The translations under genes were made by a program, and so were the position numbers. Shown one piece after another: positions 56,139 through 64,000 of a stretch of 64,000 nucleotides of DNA (position 1 is the first letter of the stretch; the number at the start of each line of letters is the position of its first letter). The notes beneath the pieces are model-generated. The model did no database searches. It had not been told where the DNA came from and was given only the letters and a program-made list of their open reading frames with translations. This stretch comes from Nocardia veterana NBRC 100344. Lineage in GTDB: Bacteria > Actinomycetota > Actinomycetes > Mycobacteriales > Mycobacteriaceae. The DNA lies in contig NZ_BAGM01000123.1 in assembly GCF_000308855.1 (NCBI RefSeq), positions 23,645 to 87,644 on the forward strand, in the 5' to 3' direction.

Positions 56139-57118
56139 GGCTTGTTCTCCATCGGGCTGGAATTGGTGAAGTCGGACGCCAACAGGTCGCGCGCCCCCAG
56201 CTCCAGGAGCTCGCGCGCCAGATCGCGGCCCAGTCGCTCGGCATCCGCGAGCGAACCGACCGCAGAGGCCCGGATGACATCCGAGCCGTCGATTGCCGCC
56301 GCACCCGCGCGCAGCGACAGTTCCTCCACCACACGGCCCTCGTCGTCGAGCGATTCGACGACCTCGGCCAGCGCACCGATGGGTGCCGTGCAGCCGGCCT
56401 CGAGTTCGGCCAGTAGCGCACGTTCGGCGACGACCGTGGCACGGCTGGCCGGATCGTCGAGGGTGGACAGGATGGTGACGAGATCGCTTTCCTCGCTGCG
56501 GCATTCCACCGCGAGTGCGCCCTGGGCCGGGGCGGGCAGTACCTGCACCGGTTCCAGGGCCTCGGTGACCGAGCCGAGCCGGTCGATGCGGGACAGCCCG
56601 GCCCGCGCGACCACTACGGCGTCGAGTTCACCCTCGGCGACCTTGCGAAGTCTGGTGTCGAGATTGCCGCGCAACGGCAGGATCTCGAGTCCGAGCCCGA
56701 GGGCCCGCAATTGGGCGGCCCGCCGGGGCGCGGAGGTGCCGATCCGGGATCCGGGCGGCAATTCGCCCAGGACCAGCCCGTCGCGGGCGACCAGGGCGTC
56801 GCGCGGATCCTCGCGCGGCGGAATCGCGGCGATGGTGAAGCGCGGATCCGGCGCGGTCGGCAGGTCCTTGTATGAGTGCACCGCGATATCGACGGTGCCG
56901 GCGGCCAGTTCCTCGCGCAGGGCGGCGGTGAAGACCCCGACGCCGATCTTCTCGATCGGGTCCGAGGATTGGTCGCCCGCGGTTTTCACGATCACCAATT
57001 CGGCATGTTGTCCGGTGGCGATCAGGGCGTCGCGCACCGTGCCGGCCTGCGTGAGTGCCAGCACGCTGCCGCGGGTACCGATCCGCCACGGCGCATCGGG
57101 GGTGCCACGTCGTGTCAT
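56135..57118 (-). CDS. hemC: hydroxymethylbilane synthase (porphobilinogen deaminase)
   Basis: A 327-residue enzyme that polymerises four porphobilinogens. Motifs: WRIGTRGSVLALTQAG, DIAVHSYKDLP, PRRAAQLRALGLGLEILPLRGNLDTRL, LPAPAQGALAVECR and the dipyrromethane cofactor Cys243 in EAGCTAPIGA. I chose the ATG at 57118, six bases behind AGGAG, which gives the family's length. A GTG at 57259 overlaps the hemA stop and would add 47 Ala-rich residues; initiation there cannot be excluded. Confidence 0.94.
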   Translation of the reverse strand: MTRRGTPDAPWRIGTRGSVLALTQAGTVRDALIATGQHAELVIVKTAGDQSSDPIEKIGVGVFTAALREELAAGTVDIAVHSYKDLPTAPDPRFTIAAIPPREDPRDALVARDGLVLGELPPGSRIGTSAPRRAAQLRALGLGLEILPLRGNLDTRLRKVAEGELDAVVVARAGLSRIDRLGSVTEALEPVQVLPAPAQGALAVECRSEESDLVTILSTLDDPASRATVVAERALLAELEAGCTAPIGALAEVVESLDDEGRVVEELSLRAGAAAIDGSDVIRASAVGSLADAERLGRDLARELLELGARDLLASDFTNSSPMENKP

Positions 57119-57255
57119 GGTGTGCTCCTGCCTCGCCGCGGCAGCGGCATCCGCCGCACCGGCCGCGGGAGTACTCGCCGCCCCGACCGCGGTGGCGGTA
57201 TCCACTGCTGCGGCGTCCTCGGTGGCGTTACCGAAAACGGTGGCGGTATCAGCGG

Positions 57256-58644
57256 TCACTTCGGATGCCCCTGTTCGTCTCCGAGATGGCTCGGTGTGAA
57301 ATCGTCGGCCAATTCACCACCGAGGGTGGCGATTTCCATCGGTGCCGCAACCGCTTGTGCCGCACCGGGTTTCAATTCGAACAATTCGCGCAATGCCTCG
57401 GCATAGCTGCCCCCGCCGGGCACCGAGGCCAACTGTTTGACCCGGACCGTGGGCGCGTGCAGCAGTTTGTCGACCACCCGCCGCACGGTGCGGGCGACTT
57501 CTTCTCGTTGCGGATCGTCCAGATCCGGCAGCTTCGATTCCAGTCGCATCAGTTCTGCCTCGACCACCTCGGCCGCGCGCTGCCGCAGCGCCGCGACCGT
57601 CGGCGTCACCTCGGCCATCCGCTGGCCCGACAGGTACTTGGCGAGCTCCTCGGCGACCAGGGCCCGCGCGGCGCTGGTGTCGTCGGCGGCCGCACCGGCC
57701 GCCGGATCGCGCTGCAACGTCTCCATATCGATCACCGTGACGTCGGGCAACCCCGCGACCGCGGGATCCACATCGCGCGGCAGGCCCAGATCGCAGATCA
57801 CCATCTGATGTCCGGCGCGGGACGCGTTCAGCGCGCGGTGCGCGTCGGCGAGACTCACGACCGATCCGACCGCGCCGGTGCTGGTGATCACGATGTCGGC
57901 ATCGGCCATCGCGGTGACGAGATTGGACAGCTCCATCGCGGTGGCGGGTGCGCCGTGCATCGTGGTCGCGGTGTGCGCCAGCCGCTGGGCCCGCTCCAGG
58001 GTCCGGTTGACCACCACGATCCGGCCGATTCCGGCCCGCGCCAGATGCGCCACCGACAACCCGCCCATCGCGCCCGCACCGACCACCACCGCGGTGCGAC
58101 CGGCCAGATCGCCGAGGATCGTCGCGGCCCGGTCCAGCGCCACCGACACCACCGAGGCGCCCGCCCGGTCGATGCCGGTCTCCGAATGCACCCGCTTGCC
58201 GACCCGCAGCGCGTGCTGGGCCAATTCGTGCAGAGTGCGCCCGGCGGCCTGCTGGGCATCCGCGGCGGCGTAGGCCGAACGGATCTGGCTGAGCACCTGC
58301 TGCTCGCCGACGACCATCGAATCGAGGCCGCTGGCGACCGCGAACAGGTGTTCCGCGGCGGCCTCGGAATAGCGCACATAGGCGTGCTTGGTCAGCTCCG
58401 GCAGCGGCAGATCGGCGTGCTTGGCCAGCAGATCGCCGACCTCGGCCAGGCCGCCGTGGAAGGCGTCGACCACGGCGTAGATCTCGACCCGATTGCAGGT
58501 GGAGACGATCATCGCCTCGGAGATGTGCTGCGAGGCCAGCATGCGGTCGGTGAGCTTCGGGCGGTCCTCCTCGGTGACCGCCACCTTCTCCAGCACCGCA
58601 ACCGGGGCGCTGCGATGCGAAATTCCGACGAGAAGCACACTCAT
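57256..58644 (-). CDS. hemA: glutamyl-tRNA reductase
   Basis: A 462-residue enzyme that commits glutamyl-tRNA to heme synthesis. Motifs: VGISHRSAPV, the catalytic Cys50 in VSTCNRVEIYAVV, GLDSMVVGEQQVLSQIRSAY, NADPH site VVVGAGAMGGLSV (about residues 185-197), RIVVVNRTLERAQRL, and the dimerising C-terminal helices. The ATG overlaps the rex stop (ATGA), so it is coupled to the redox sensor. It works with HemL encoded at 48849. Confidence 0.95.
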   Translation of the reverse strand: MSVLLVGISHRSAPVAVLEKVAVTEEDRPKLTDRMLASQHISEAMIVSTCNRVEIYAVVDAFHGGLAEVGDLLAKHADLPLPELTKHAYVRYSEAAAEHLFAVASGLDSMVVGEQQVLSQIRSAYAAADAQQAAGRTLHELAQHALRVGKRVHSETGIDRAGASVVSVALDRAATILGDLAGRTAVVVGAGAMGGLSVAHLARAGIGRIVVVNRTLERAQRLAHTATTMHGAPATAMELSNLVTAMADADIVITSTGAVGSVVSLADAHRALNASRAGHQMVICDLGLPRDVDPAVAGLPDVTVIDMETLQRDPAAGAAADDTSAARALVAEELAKYLSGQRMAEVTPTVAALRQRAAEVVEAELMRLESKLPDLDDPQREEVARTVRRVVDKLLHAPTVRVKQLASVPGGGSYAEALRELFELKPGAAQAVAAPMEIATLGGELADDFTPSHLGDEQGHPK

Positions 58645-59516
58645 GGTGCGACCACCGATCCCTTGCTGGTTGGCTCCGTTGCCGAATGCGAGGTTGTCTT
58701 GTGCGGTGCCGGCTGATGGGCCGCGTGTCCGGCCACCCGGCGGCCGATCGGGGTGGAGACCGCGTGCACGGTCTCTCCCGCGGCCACCCGTTCGGTGGCA
58801 TCGAGTTCGGCGGCCTCGAGTTCGGCGCTGCGCGCGCGCTCGAACGACAGCATCTGCAATTCGACCGCGAGATCGACCCGCCGCACCTCGACCGATGCGG
58901 GTACGTCGAGAGTTACCGGGGAGAAGCTCAGGATGCACTGCAGCCCGGCGGCGACGAGCTCGTCGCAGACGGCCTGGGCGGCGGCATCGGGCACGGTCAC
59001 CACGGCGATCGTCGGGGCCAGTTCGGCGACCGCGGCGCGCAGTTCGGCGGTGCCCCGGACCCGCAGTCCGCTCACCGAGCTGCCGATCACCGCCGGGTCG
59101 TTGTCGAAGATGCCGACCATGGTGAATCCGCGCCGGGAGAATCCGCCGTAACCCGCGAGCGCCCGGCCCAGATTTCCGGCGCCGACCAGGATCACCCGGT
59201 GGCCTTCGGAGAGGCCGAGCACATCCTCGATGCGGGCACGCAATTTCGCGACGTCGTATCCGACACCGCGAACACCGTTGGGGCCGAGGAAGGACAGATC
59301 CTTGCGAAGCTTGGCCGAACCGACACCCGCCGCGACAGCCAGTTCTTCACTCGATACGATGAGCACACCTTCGTCGGCCAGGACGGCGAGTACCCGGAGG
59401 TAGGTGGCCAGGCGGGTCACCGTAGCCTGCGGGATGTCCTTGTTGAGGGATTTGCCGGAAACGCTGTTCAGAGCTCTGCCGGAGACGCCACCGGGCGTCT
59501 CATGCTGCTCTGTCAC
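58641..59516 (-). CDS. rex: redox-sensing transcriptional repressor Rex
   Basis: A 291-residue Rex protein. The winged helix is at about residues 30-95 (IPQATVTRLATYLRVLAVL, then VGSAKLRKDLSFLGPNGVRGVGY). The Rossmann domain has VILVGAGNLGRALAGYG (108-124), GIFDNDP and QAVCDEL. It releases DNA when NADH is high. A tail of about 60 residues beyond the usual end is Ala/His/Thr-rich. The GTG at 59516 has GAGGAG nine bases upstream. A Rex operator lies about 160 bases upstream, so the rex-hemACD operon is likely autoregulated. Confidence 0.93.
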   Translation of the reverse strand: MTEQHETPGGVSGRALNSVSGKSLNKDIPQATVTRLATYLRVLAVLADEGVLIVSSEELAVAAGVGSAKLRKDLSFLGPNGVRGVGYDVAKLRARIEDVLGLSEGHRVILVGAGNLGRALAGYGGFSRRGFTMVGIFDNDPAVIGSSVSGLRVRGTAELRAAVAELAPTIAVVTVPDAAAQAVCDELVAAGLQCILSFSPVTLDVPASVEVRRVDLAVELQMLSFERARSAELEAAELDATERVAAGETVHAVSTPIGRRVAGHAAHQPAPHKTTSHSATEPTSKGSVVAP

Positions 59517-59674
59517 GTCGTTCGGCTCCTCGTCCGGCCGGGGTAGTGTCCGGGGTTTCGCTTGTCCACCGCCGACACCGGGGGCGGGCATCGGTATCGG
59601 ATCAGTATTGGTACACGGGGTGCGGGTGCGTCTGCGCCTGAAGCAAGCGGGTCGCGTGTCACCACCGTAACTGC

Positions 59675-59692
59675 TTGTGAAGCCATGCACAA
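59675..59692. promoter_or_regulatory. Rex operator
   Basis: TTGTGAAGCCATGCACAA fits the consensus TTGTGAA-N4-TTCACAA at 13 of 14 defined positions. It lies in the 381-bp gap between rex and the glutaredoxin-like gene. The rest of this gap shows no gene I can support. Confidence 0.85.
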
Positions 59693-59885
59693 AGTCGGTG
59701 AATTCAGTCACTCTTCGCTAGTCGGCTCCACGAATGGCTGCTCACATTCAACCGCCCGACGGCACCGGCTTCGAGGCAACGCGCCGACCGGCGATTTCGG
59801 ACAGCGGTATCCGGCATCGCGTGATGAACAACACGGGCACCGCCCGGTGGCCGCACGAAATGGGAGCAGTGTCGGGGGTGTGGCA

Positions 59886-59891
59886 TTTAAT
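59886..59891 (+). promoter_or_regulatory. -10 box TTTAAT, leaderless
   Basis: TTTAAT ends six bases before the ATG at 59898 of the glutaredoxin-like gene, without a ribosome-binding site. Confidence 0.5.
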
Positions 59892-59897
59892 GGCGAC

Positions 59898-60155
59898 ATG
59901 AGTGCCACACATTCGGTGACTTTGCTGACCCGCGCCGGCTGCGGCATGTGCACGGTCGCGCTGACCCAGTTGCGGGAGATCTGCGCCGACTTCGGTCTGG
60001 AGCCGGCGACCGTCGACGTCGACGAGGCGGCCGCGACCGATCCGACGTTGCGCGCGGAGTTCGGCGACCGGCTGCCGGTGGTTTTGCTCGACGGTCGCGA
60101 ACACAGCTACTTCGACGTCGACGAATCCCGGTTGCGAGCGGATCTGAGTCGCTGA
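59898..60155 (+). CDS. glutaredoxin-like protein (DUF836-type)
   Basis: An 85-residue thioredoxin-fold protein with the redox motif CGMC at residues 15-18 (TLLTRAGCGMCTVAL), the cis-Pro strand RLPVVLLDG and a short C-terminal helix. It matches Rv0508 in position beside the hem genes. It probably transfers electrons to a disulfide partner, possibly using mycothiol. It is divergent from rex, with the Rex operator between them. Confidence 0.87.
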   Translation: MSATHSVTLLTRAGCGMCTVALTQLREICADFGLEPATVDVDEAAATDPTLRAEFGDRLPVVLLDGREHSYFDVDESRLRADLSR

Positions 60156-60198
60156 GCACACCTTGCCGAGCAGCCCTCGGGACCACGCTGTACTCGGC

Positions 60199-60222
60199 TA
60201 ATGTTGGAGTGTTCGCGCGAAC
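60199..60222 (+). promoter_or_regulatory. -10 box TAATGT with palindrome GTTCGCGCGAAC
   Basis: TAATGT (60199-60204) predicts transcription start near 60211, exactly where the perfect 12-bp palindrome GTTCGCGCGAAC (60211-60222) begins. The ATG at 60201 lies inside the -10 box and so cannot be the start of the phosphatase gene. The palindrome may be a regulator site. Confidence 0.5.
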
Positions 60223-60236
60223 AGGCGGAGGTACTG

Positions 60237-61274
60237 GTGCCGGAACGATCGAAAGATGCGAGGACGGGGTTCATCGCGGGCAGGTTCGGCGAATTCCCGG
60301 CGCGCTGGGGACAGGGTCTGTCGGATCAGCTGACGCGGATCGCGCGCAGCCCGTTCGGGCCGAGCGAGGAGGAGGTGCGCGCCAATCTCGCCGGTGAGGC
60401 CAGTGCGGATGCGGCGCTCGCCCTGCACGATGCGGAATTGGCGGAATCCGATGCGGCCGAATCCGATTCGGAATTGCCGCCGCACGCCCGCCCGCCCCGG
60501 GATCTGACCGCGGCCGCATTCTTCGATGTGGACAACACGATGGTTCAGGGCGCTTCGATCGTGCACTTCGCCCGCGGTTTGGCCGCCCGGAAATATTTCA
60601 AGACCTCCGATCTGCTCGATATCGCCTGGAAACAGGTGAAATTCCGGGTGACCGGTAAGGAAAGCAAGGGCGATATGGCCAGCGGTAAGGAAAAGGCGCT
60701 GGCATTCATTGCCGGCCGATCCACCGCGGAGCTGGCGGCGCTCGGCGAGGAAATCTACGACGAAATCATCGCCGACAAGATCTGGCCCGGCACCCGGGCG
60801 CTCGCCCAAATGCACCTGGACGCGGGTCAGCAGGTGTGGCTGGTGACCGCGACCCCGGTGGAACTCGCCCAGGTCATCGCGAAACGCCTGGGCTTGACCG
60901 GGGCCCTGGGCACGGTCGCCGAAAGTGTCGACGGGGTTTTCACCGGCCGGCTGGTCGGCGATATTCTGCACGGCCTCGGCAAGGCACACGCCGTGCGCAC
61001 ACTCGCCATCCGCGAAGGTCTCAATCTCAAGCGCTGCACGGCCTATTCCGACAGCCACAACGATGTGCCGATGTTGTCGCTGACCGGAACCGCGGTGGCG
61101 ATCAACCCGGACTCCGATCTGCGCGAGGTCGCGAAGAACCGCGGCTGGGAGATCCGCGATTTCCGCACCGGTCGCAAGGCCGCCAAAATCGGTGTGCCGA
61201 CCGCGCTGGCGCTGGGCGCGGCGGGTGGCGCGGCAGCGGCCGTGCTCACTCGCAAACGCGAAGAACACGGCTGA
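60237..61274 (+). CDS. HAD-IB family phosphatase (SerB1-like)
   Basis: A 345-residue protein. An N-terminal region of about 90 residues precedes the HAD core, whose motif I is FFDVDNTMV (Asp97, Asp99, Thr101), motif II VTATPVELAQ, motif III near KRCTAY and motif IV YSDSHNDVPML. The C-terminus has a short Ala/Gly-rich hydrophobic stretch and a basic tail that may touch the membrane. It matches Rv0505c (SerB1); phosphoserine is a possible substrate but related proteins act on other phosphates. The GTG has GGAGG five bases upstream. Confidence 0.87.
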   Translation: MPERSKDARTGFIAGRFGEFPARWGQGLSDQLTRIARSPFGPSEEEVRANLAGEASADAALALHDAELAESDAAESDSELPPHARPPRDLTAAAFFDVDNTMVQGASIVHFARGLAARKYFKTSDLLDIAWKQVKFRVTGKESKGDMASGKEKALAFIAGRSTAELAALGEEIYDEIIADKIWPGTRALAQMHLDAGQQVWLVTATPVELAQVIAKRLGLTGALGTVAESVDGVFTGRLVGDILHGLGKAHAVRTLAIREGLNLKRCTAYSDSHNDVPMLSLTGTAVAINPDSDLREVAKNRGWEIRDFRTGRKAAKIGVPTALALGAAGGAAAAVLTRKREEHG

Positions 61275-61303
61275 GCCCTCCCCACCGAAGCGGGGAGGGC
61301 TCG
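61274..61303. terminator. terminator between convergent genes
   Basis: GAGCCCTCCCC (61274-61284) pairs exactly with GGGGAGGGCTC (61293-61303) across an 8-base loop. It begins at the stop codon of the phosphatase gene and serves the convergent acyltransferase gene as well. Confidence 0.75.
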
Positions 61304-61327
61304 GATCCGGTCGAGCGGACTCCGGCC

Positions 61328-62338
61328 TCAGCCGGTGAATGGATTACGCCGTTTGGTCAGCAGTTTGTACAGCGTCTGCTGAATGGTTTCGCGGACCTGA
61401 TCGGTCACCTCGAACATGGTCATCGGATCGTCGGCGGCCTCGGCCGGATAGTCGTCGGTCGAGATCGGCTTACCGAATTCGATCGTCCATTTCGACGGCA
61501 GCGGGATGGCGCCCAGCAGACCGAGATGCGGGAAGGTCGGGGTGACGGGGAAATACGGAAGTCCGAGCAGGCGCGCCAGCGGCTTGATATCGGCGAGCTT
61601 GGGATAGATCTCCTCGGACCCGACGATCGAGCACGGAATGATCGGTACCCCGGTCTTCACCGCCGCCGAGACGAATCCACCGCGGCCGAACCGCTGCAGC
61701 TTGTAGCGCTCCGAATACGGCTTGCCGATGCCCTTGAAGCCCTCGGGGAAAACCCCCGCCACCGCGCCCGACCGCAGGAGACGTTCGGCGTCGGCGGGGC
61801 AGGCGAGGGTGTGACCGGCCTTGCGGGCGAGCCCACCGACGACCGGAAGTTCGAACACCAGATCGGCGGCCAGCAGTCGCAGCGACCGATGCGCCGGATG
61901 CCGGTCGTGCACGGCCAATTGCAACATCAGCGCGTCCAGGGCTACCACGCCAGCGTGATTGGACACCACCAGCGCGCCGCCGGTGGCCGGAATGTTCTCG
62001 ATCCCGGTAACGTCGACCCGGAACCACAGATCGGACAGGGGTCGCAAAGTCGGCAGGATCACCGATTCGAGCAGATGCTCATCCAAACCGAATTCGTCGA
62101 CCTGGTAGTCGCCGGTCAGACGGCGACGCGCGAAATCGGCGCTACCGCGAATACCGTCCGCCACCGCGCCGCGGACCAGATCGCCCAGCGTGCGCGGCGA
62201 CGCGGACTCGGCCAGCCGATCGGTCAGTGACGTCACCGGCTCCAGTGCCGGTGCTCCGGGCCAGCGCCGCGATGCCGGCCGCTGGCGGGCCTCGAAATCC
62301 GCCTCGTGCAGGTGAATAACCTTGGCCACGTCGTTCAT
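61328..62338 (-). CDS. lysophospholipid acyltransferase-like protein (Rv0502-like)
   Basis: A 336-residue acyltransferase. The catalytic motif is NHAGVVALD (near residues 130-138), followed by FPEGFKGIGKPYSERYKLQRFGRGGFVSAA, the acceptor-binding region, and VPIIPCSIVGSEE. The first 90 residues are a variable N-terminal extension. It matches Rv0502 beside galE2 and probably acylates a glycerolipid. The ATG overlaps the upstream stop (ATGA), so translation is coupled. Confidence 0.87.
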   Translation of the reverse strand: MNDVAKVIHLHEADFEARQRPASRRWPGAPALEPVTSLTDRLAESASPRTLGDLVRGAVADGIRGSADFARRRLTGDYQVDEFGLDEHLLESVILPTLRPLSDLWFRVDVTGIENIPATGGALVVSNHAGVVALDALMLQLAVHDRHPAHRSLRLLAADLVFELPVVGGLARKAGHTLACPADAERLLRSGAVAGVFPEGFKGIGKPYSERYKLQRFGRGGFVSAAVKTGVPIIPCSIVGSEEIYPKLADIKPLARLLGLPYFPVTPTFPHLGLLGAIPLPSKWTIEFGKPISTDDYPAEAADDPMTMFEVTDQVRETIQQTLYKLLTKRRNPFTG

Positions 62339-63441
62339 CGATGTGCTCCTGTCCCGGCCCCGACGAGGCCGAGGAGTCTGTTTTCCGCGGCATCGATCCA
62401 GCGCGGATCGATGACGGGCCGCAATGCTGCGCCCCCGATGAAGTCGTCGAACGCCTGCACCGTTGTCCAACGCGGTGCGAAGCCGAGTTCGCTGCGCATT
62501 CTCGTGGTGTCCAATCCACAGCCGAAGTGGAAGTAATCGATCTGCTCGGTGGTGAACTCACGCATCACCGGGCCCATGAACGACCGGCCCACCGTCTGAA
62601 AGACGCTCATCGGCACCGGTAGTTCGACGCGACCCGCACGGCGGATGGCCTGCGACAATGCCAGCGCACCGTCACCGGCGACATTGAAGGTGCCGCCCGG
62701 CCCACGGTGCGTTGCGTGCGCCAGCACCGCGATCGCGTCCTCTTCGTGCAACAACTGCATACGGGGGTCGCGGCCGAAGATGGTCGGTGTGATCGGGGAT
62801 CGGAAGTATTGCAGCCCCCGGCCGGCCAGCCGCGGCCCCACGATCGGTGCGAAGCGAAGGATCGACGCGGCGATATCCGGGCGCCGGCGCGCCATTCCGC
62901 GCACGAAACCTTCGACTTCGATCATGTCGCGCGCGAACCAACCGCTCGGCGGCGTACGCGCGCTCATTTCCTCGGTGAATTTCGCCGGATCCTTGGGCCC
63001 GCAGCCGTACACCGCCGAGGACGAGCGGAGAACGACGCGGCGCACCGTCGGCGCCTTCTGGCAGACGGCCATCAGCTGCATGGCGCCGAAGACGTTGTAA
63101 TCCTTCATGGCGGCGCGACCACCACCGGACGGCGGCCGCGAGAGCACCGCCGGGTGCACCACAGTATCGACCTGATTTCCGTCGACCACCTTGCGGATCA
63201 ACGGGTTTCGGATATCGGCGCGGACGAATTCGGCCCGCCCCATGCGGCGCAGCAGATCGCGACTGGGCATCCGGGCATCGACCGCGATCACCCGCTCCAC
63301 GGTCGGATCGGAGACCAGCCTGGTCACGACGTTCCCGCCGAAGAACCGGCTCGCACCGGTCACGAGGACAACTTTGGGCGGCTGGTCGTCGTGGCCAGCC
63401 GTATGCCCGTCGCGCATATCAGAACCCACGCCGAATCCCAC
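62335..63441 (-). CDS. NAD-dependent epimerase/dehydratase-like SDR (GalE2-like)
   Basis: An extended short-chain dehydrogenase-like protein of about 368 residues. The nucleotide-binding end is KVVLVTGASRFFGGNVVTRL and AVDARMPSRDLL; RADIRNPLI and VVLRSSSAVYGCGP follow. The canonical catalytic Tyr-x3-Lys is not present at the expected place after the SSSAVYG strand, where the sequence reads WFARDMIEVEG. So it may not be a true UDP-glucose epimerase. It matches Rv0501. The start is uncertain: GTG at 63441 has AGGGG upstream; GTG 63429 and ATG 63417 are alternatives. Confidence 0.83.
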   Translation of the reverse strand: MGFGVGSDMRDGHTAGHDDQPPKVVLVTGASRFFGGNVVTRLVSDPTVERVIAVDARMPSRDLLRRMGRAEFVRADIRNPLIRKVVDGNQVDTVVHPAVLSRPPSGGGRAAMKDYNVFGAMQLMAVCQKAPTVRRVVLRSSSAVYGCGPKDPAKFTEEMSARTPPSGWFARDMIEVEGFVRGMARRRPDIAASILRFAPIVGPRLAGRGLQYFRSPITPTIFGRDPRMQLLHEEDAIAVLAHATHRGPGGTFNVAGDGALALSQAIRRAGRVELPVPMSVFQTVGRSFMGPVMREFTTEQIDYFHFGCGLDTTRMRSELGFAPRWTTVQAFDDFIGGAALRPVIDPRWIDAAENRLLGLVGAGTGAHR

Positions 63442-63580
63442 CTGTGCACCCCTGCTTTGGCTTGTTCCGCGTTCCAGAGTAGCGGCTGTTCTCCGGGCCG
63501 CCGATGGTATTAACCAGGATCTAACGATGACTTCAGCCACCGGAAACAGGCAACCTTTCAAAACACGCGGATTTCAAAGC

Positions 63581-63614
63581 GAAAGCCCGCCACCGGGACC
63601 GGTGGCGGGCTTTC
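63581..63614 (-). terminator. hairpin terminator of the bS22-like gene
   Basis: GAAAGCCCGCCACCGG (63581-63596) pairs perfectly with CCGGTGGCGGGCTTTC (63599-63614), ending in A/T-rich arms. It lies 23 bases past the bS22 stop and before the GalE-like gene, so the two genes are probably separate or only partly linked. Confidence 0.75.
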
Positions 63615-63637
63615 AGCAAATTTCCAGCGCGTACGAC

Positions 63638-63739
63638 TTATTTGCCGAGTTTGCGACGCTGCACGCGCGTACGACGAAGCAGCTTGCGGTGCTTCTTCTT
63701 CGACATCCGCTTACGGCGCTTCTTGATCACAGAACCCAT
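63638..63739 (-). CDS. bS22-like AURKAIP1/COX24-domain ribosomal peptide
   Basis: A 33-residue, very basic peptide: [20 protein letters not shown], then [13 protein letters not shown]. This is the AURKAIP1/COX24-type domain, the actinobacterial ribosomal protein bS22 encoded as Rv0500B in M. tuberculosis, which sits on the small subunit. The ATG at 63739 lies behind GAGGAA. The position next to the GalE2-like gene confirms it. Confidence 0.9.
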
Positions 63740-64000
63740 AGGGTTGTTCCTCGCGTTCTCTCTTCTACCCTCGGCACGCACGCCGGTTACGTACGTCCAT
63801 CTTCCGGTTCGCTCGGCGGCCACCTGGCAACCAGTGTGCAGCTACCGACCTGGACCAGCATCGGCAGCGCATAACACAACGGTGGTTCATCGTACCGGGC
63901 CAACCCGCGGCGAACGAAACGGGCACCCGACGGCCCACCCGCAGACACCTCCGGCCGACGACACCGCACCACACCGGCGGTCACGCACCGGCATCGGCGC
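63740..64000. other. non-coding leader and upstream region of the bS22-like gene
   Basis: This 261-bp end of the window holds no gene I can support on either strand. On the minus strand a TACGAT box at 63889-63894 could serve as -10 for the bS22-like gene with a leader of about 145 bases. By synteny with Rv0500A a small HTH gene might lie just beyond the window. Confidence 0.4.

Noticed and set aside
53601..57299. 1232-codon frame antisense to hemB, hemD and hemC
   Set aside because: It runs opposite to three confirmed genes and its product is compositionally biased without motifs.

Overview
The window is high-GC actinobacterial DNA, most likely from Nocardia or a close relative in the Nocardiaceae. 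The evidence is gene content and order. The menaquinone genes menG, menD, menB, menE and menA lie in blocks that follow the Mycobacterium tuberculosis Rv0534c-Rv0558 region, and the heme/cytochrome-c block hemA-hemC-hemD-hemB-hemL-GpmB-resA-ccdA-resB-ccsA follows Rv0509-Rv0529. A mannosyltransferase (mgtA), BldC, a CysK2-type enzyme and a tiny bS22-like protein also fit. No rRNA, tRNA, insertion sequence, prophage or CRISPR array was seen. GTG starts, 1- or 4-base stop/start overlaps, and TANNNT boxes 6-7 bases before a start codon (leaderless transcripts) are common.

Layout. Bases 1-2400: start of a DUF2505-like gene, a DUF3592-like membrane protein, mgtA and a small monooxygenase. Bases 2395-5062: an accessory islet (XRE-TPR regulator divergent from four small genes) wedged between mgtA and menG. 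Bases 5387-12780: menG, a very large single-chain assimilatory nitrate reductase fused to a flavoprotein reductase, an aldo/keto reductase divergent from a TetR gene with paired operators, and a DinB-like protein. Bases 12996-22105: menD, an iron-regulated siderophore-interacting protein behind an IdeR box, menB, a VOC protein, pitA with two small genes, and menE. Bases 22214-27683: a DrrAB-type ABC exporter convergent with a giant SARP/AfsR-like ATPase regulator. Bases 27956-38958: menA behind a duplicated promoter, a ClpN/HTH pair with a symmetric operator, cysK2 with a perfect 24-bp palindrome, bldC, a dapA/lysR divergent pair, a MerR/HEAT operon and several single genes.

Bases 39051-43136 are the most unusual part. 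Two tandem XRE-TPR regulators are almost identical at both ends and diverged in the middle. Each is followed by degenerate GTCCC-rich repeats and then a partner gene, decayed behind the first copy and intact behind the second. The intact partner is followed by a winged-helix peptide and a 41-residue membrane peptide. The islet at 2395-5062 has the same plan, so this looks like a recurring, undescribed regulator-plus-small-protein module.

Bases 43182-63739: an HxlR/SnoaL-like operon with a palindromic operator; the System II cytochrome c maturation genes feeding into hemL; hemB with membrane-protein genes downstream; the rex-hemA-hemC-hemD operon behind a near-consensus Rex operator, linking heme synthesis to NADH/NAD+; then a glutaredoxin-like protein, a SerB1-like phosphatase, an acyltransferase, a GalE-like SDR and the bS22-like peptide. 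Menaquinone, heme and cytochrome c genes together make this largely a respiratory-chain assembly region, with accessory regulatory islets inserted.
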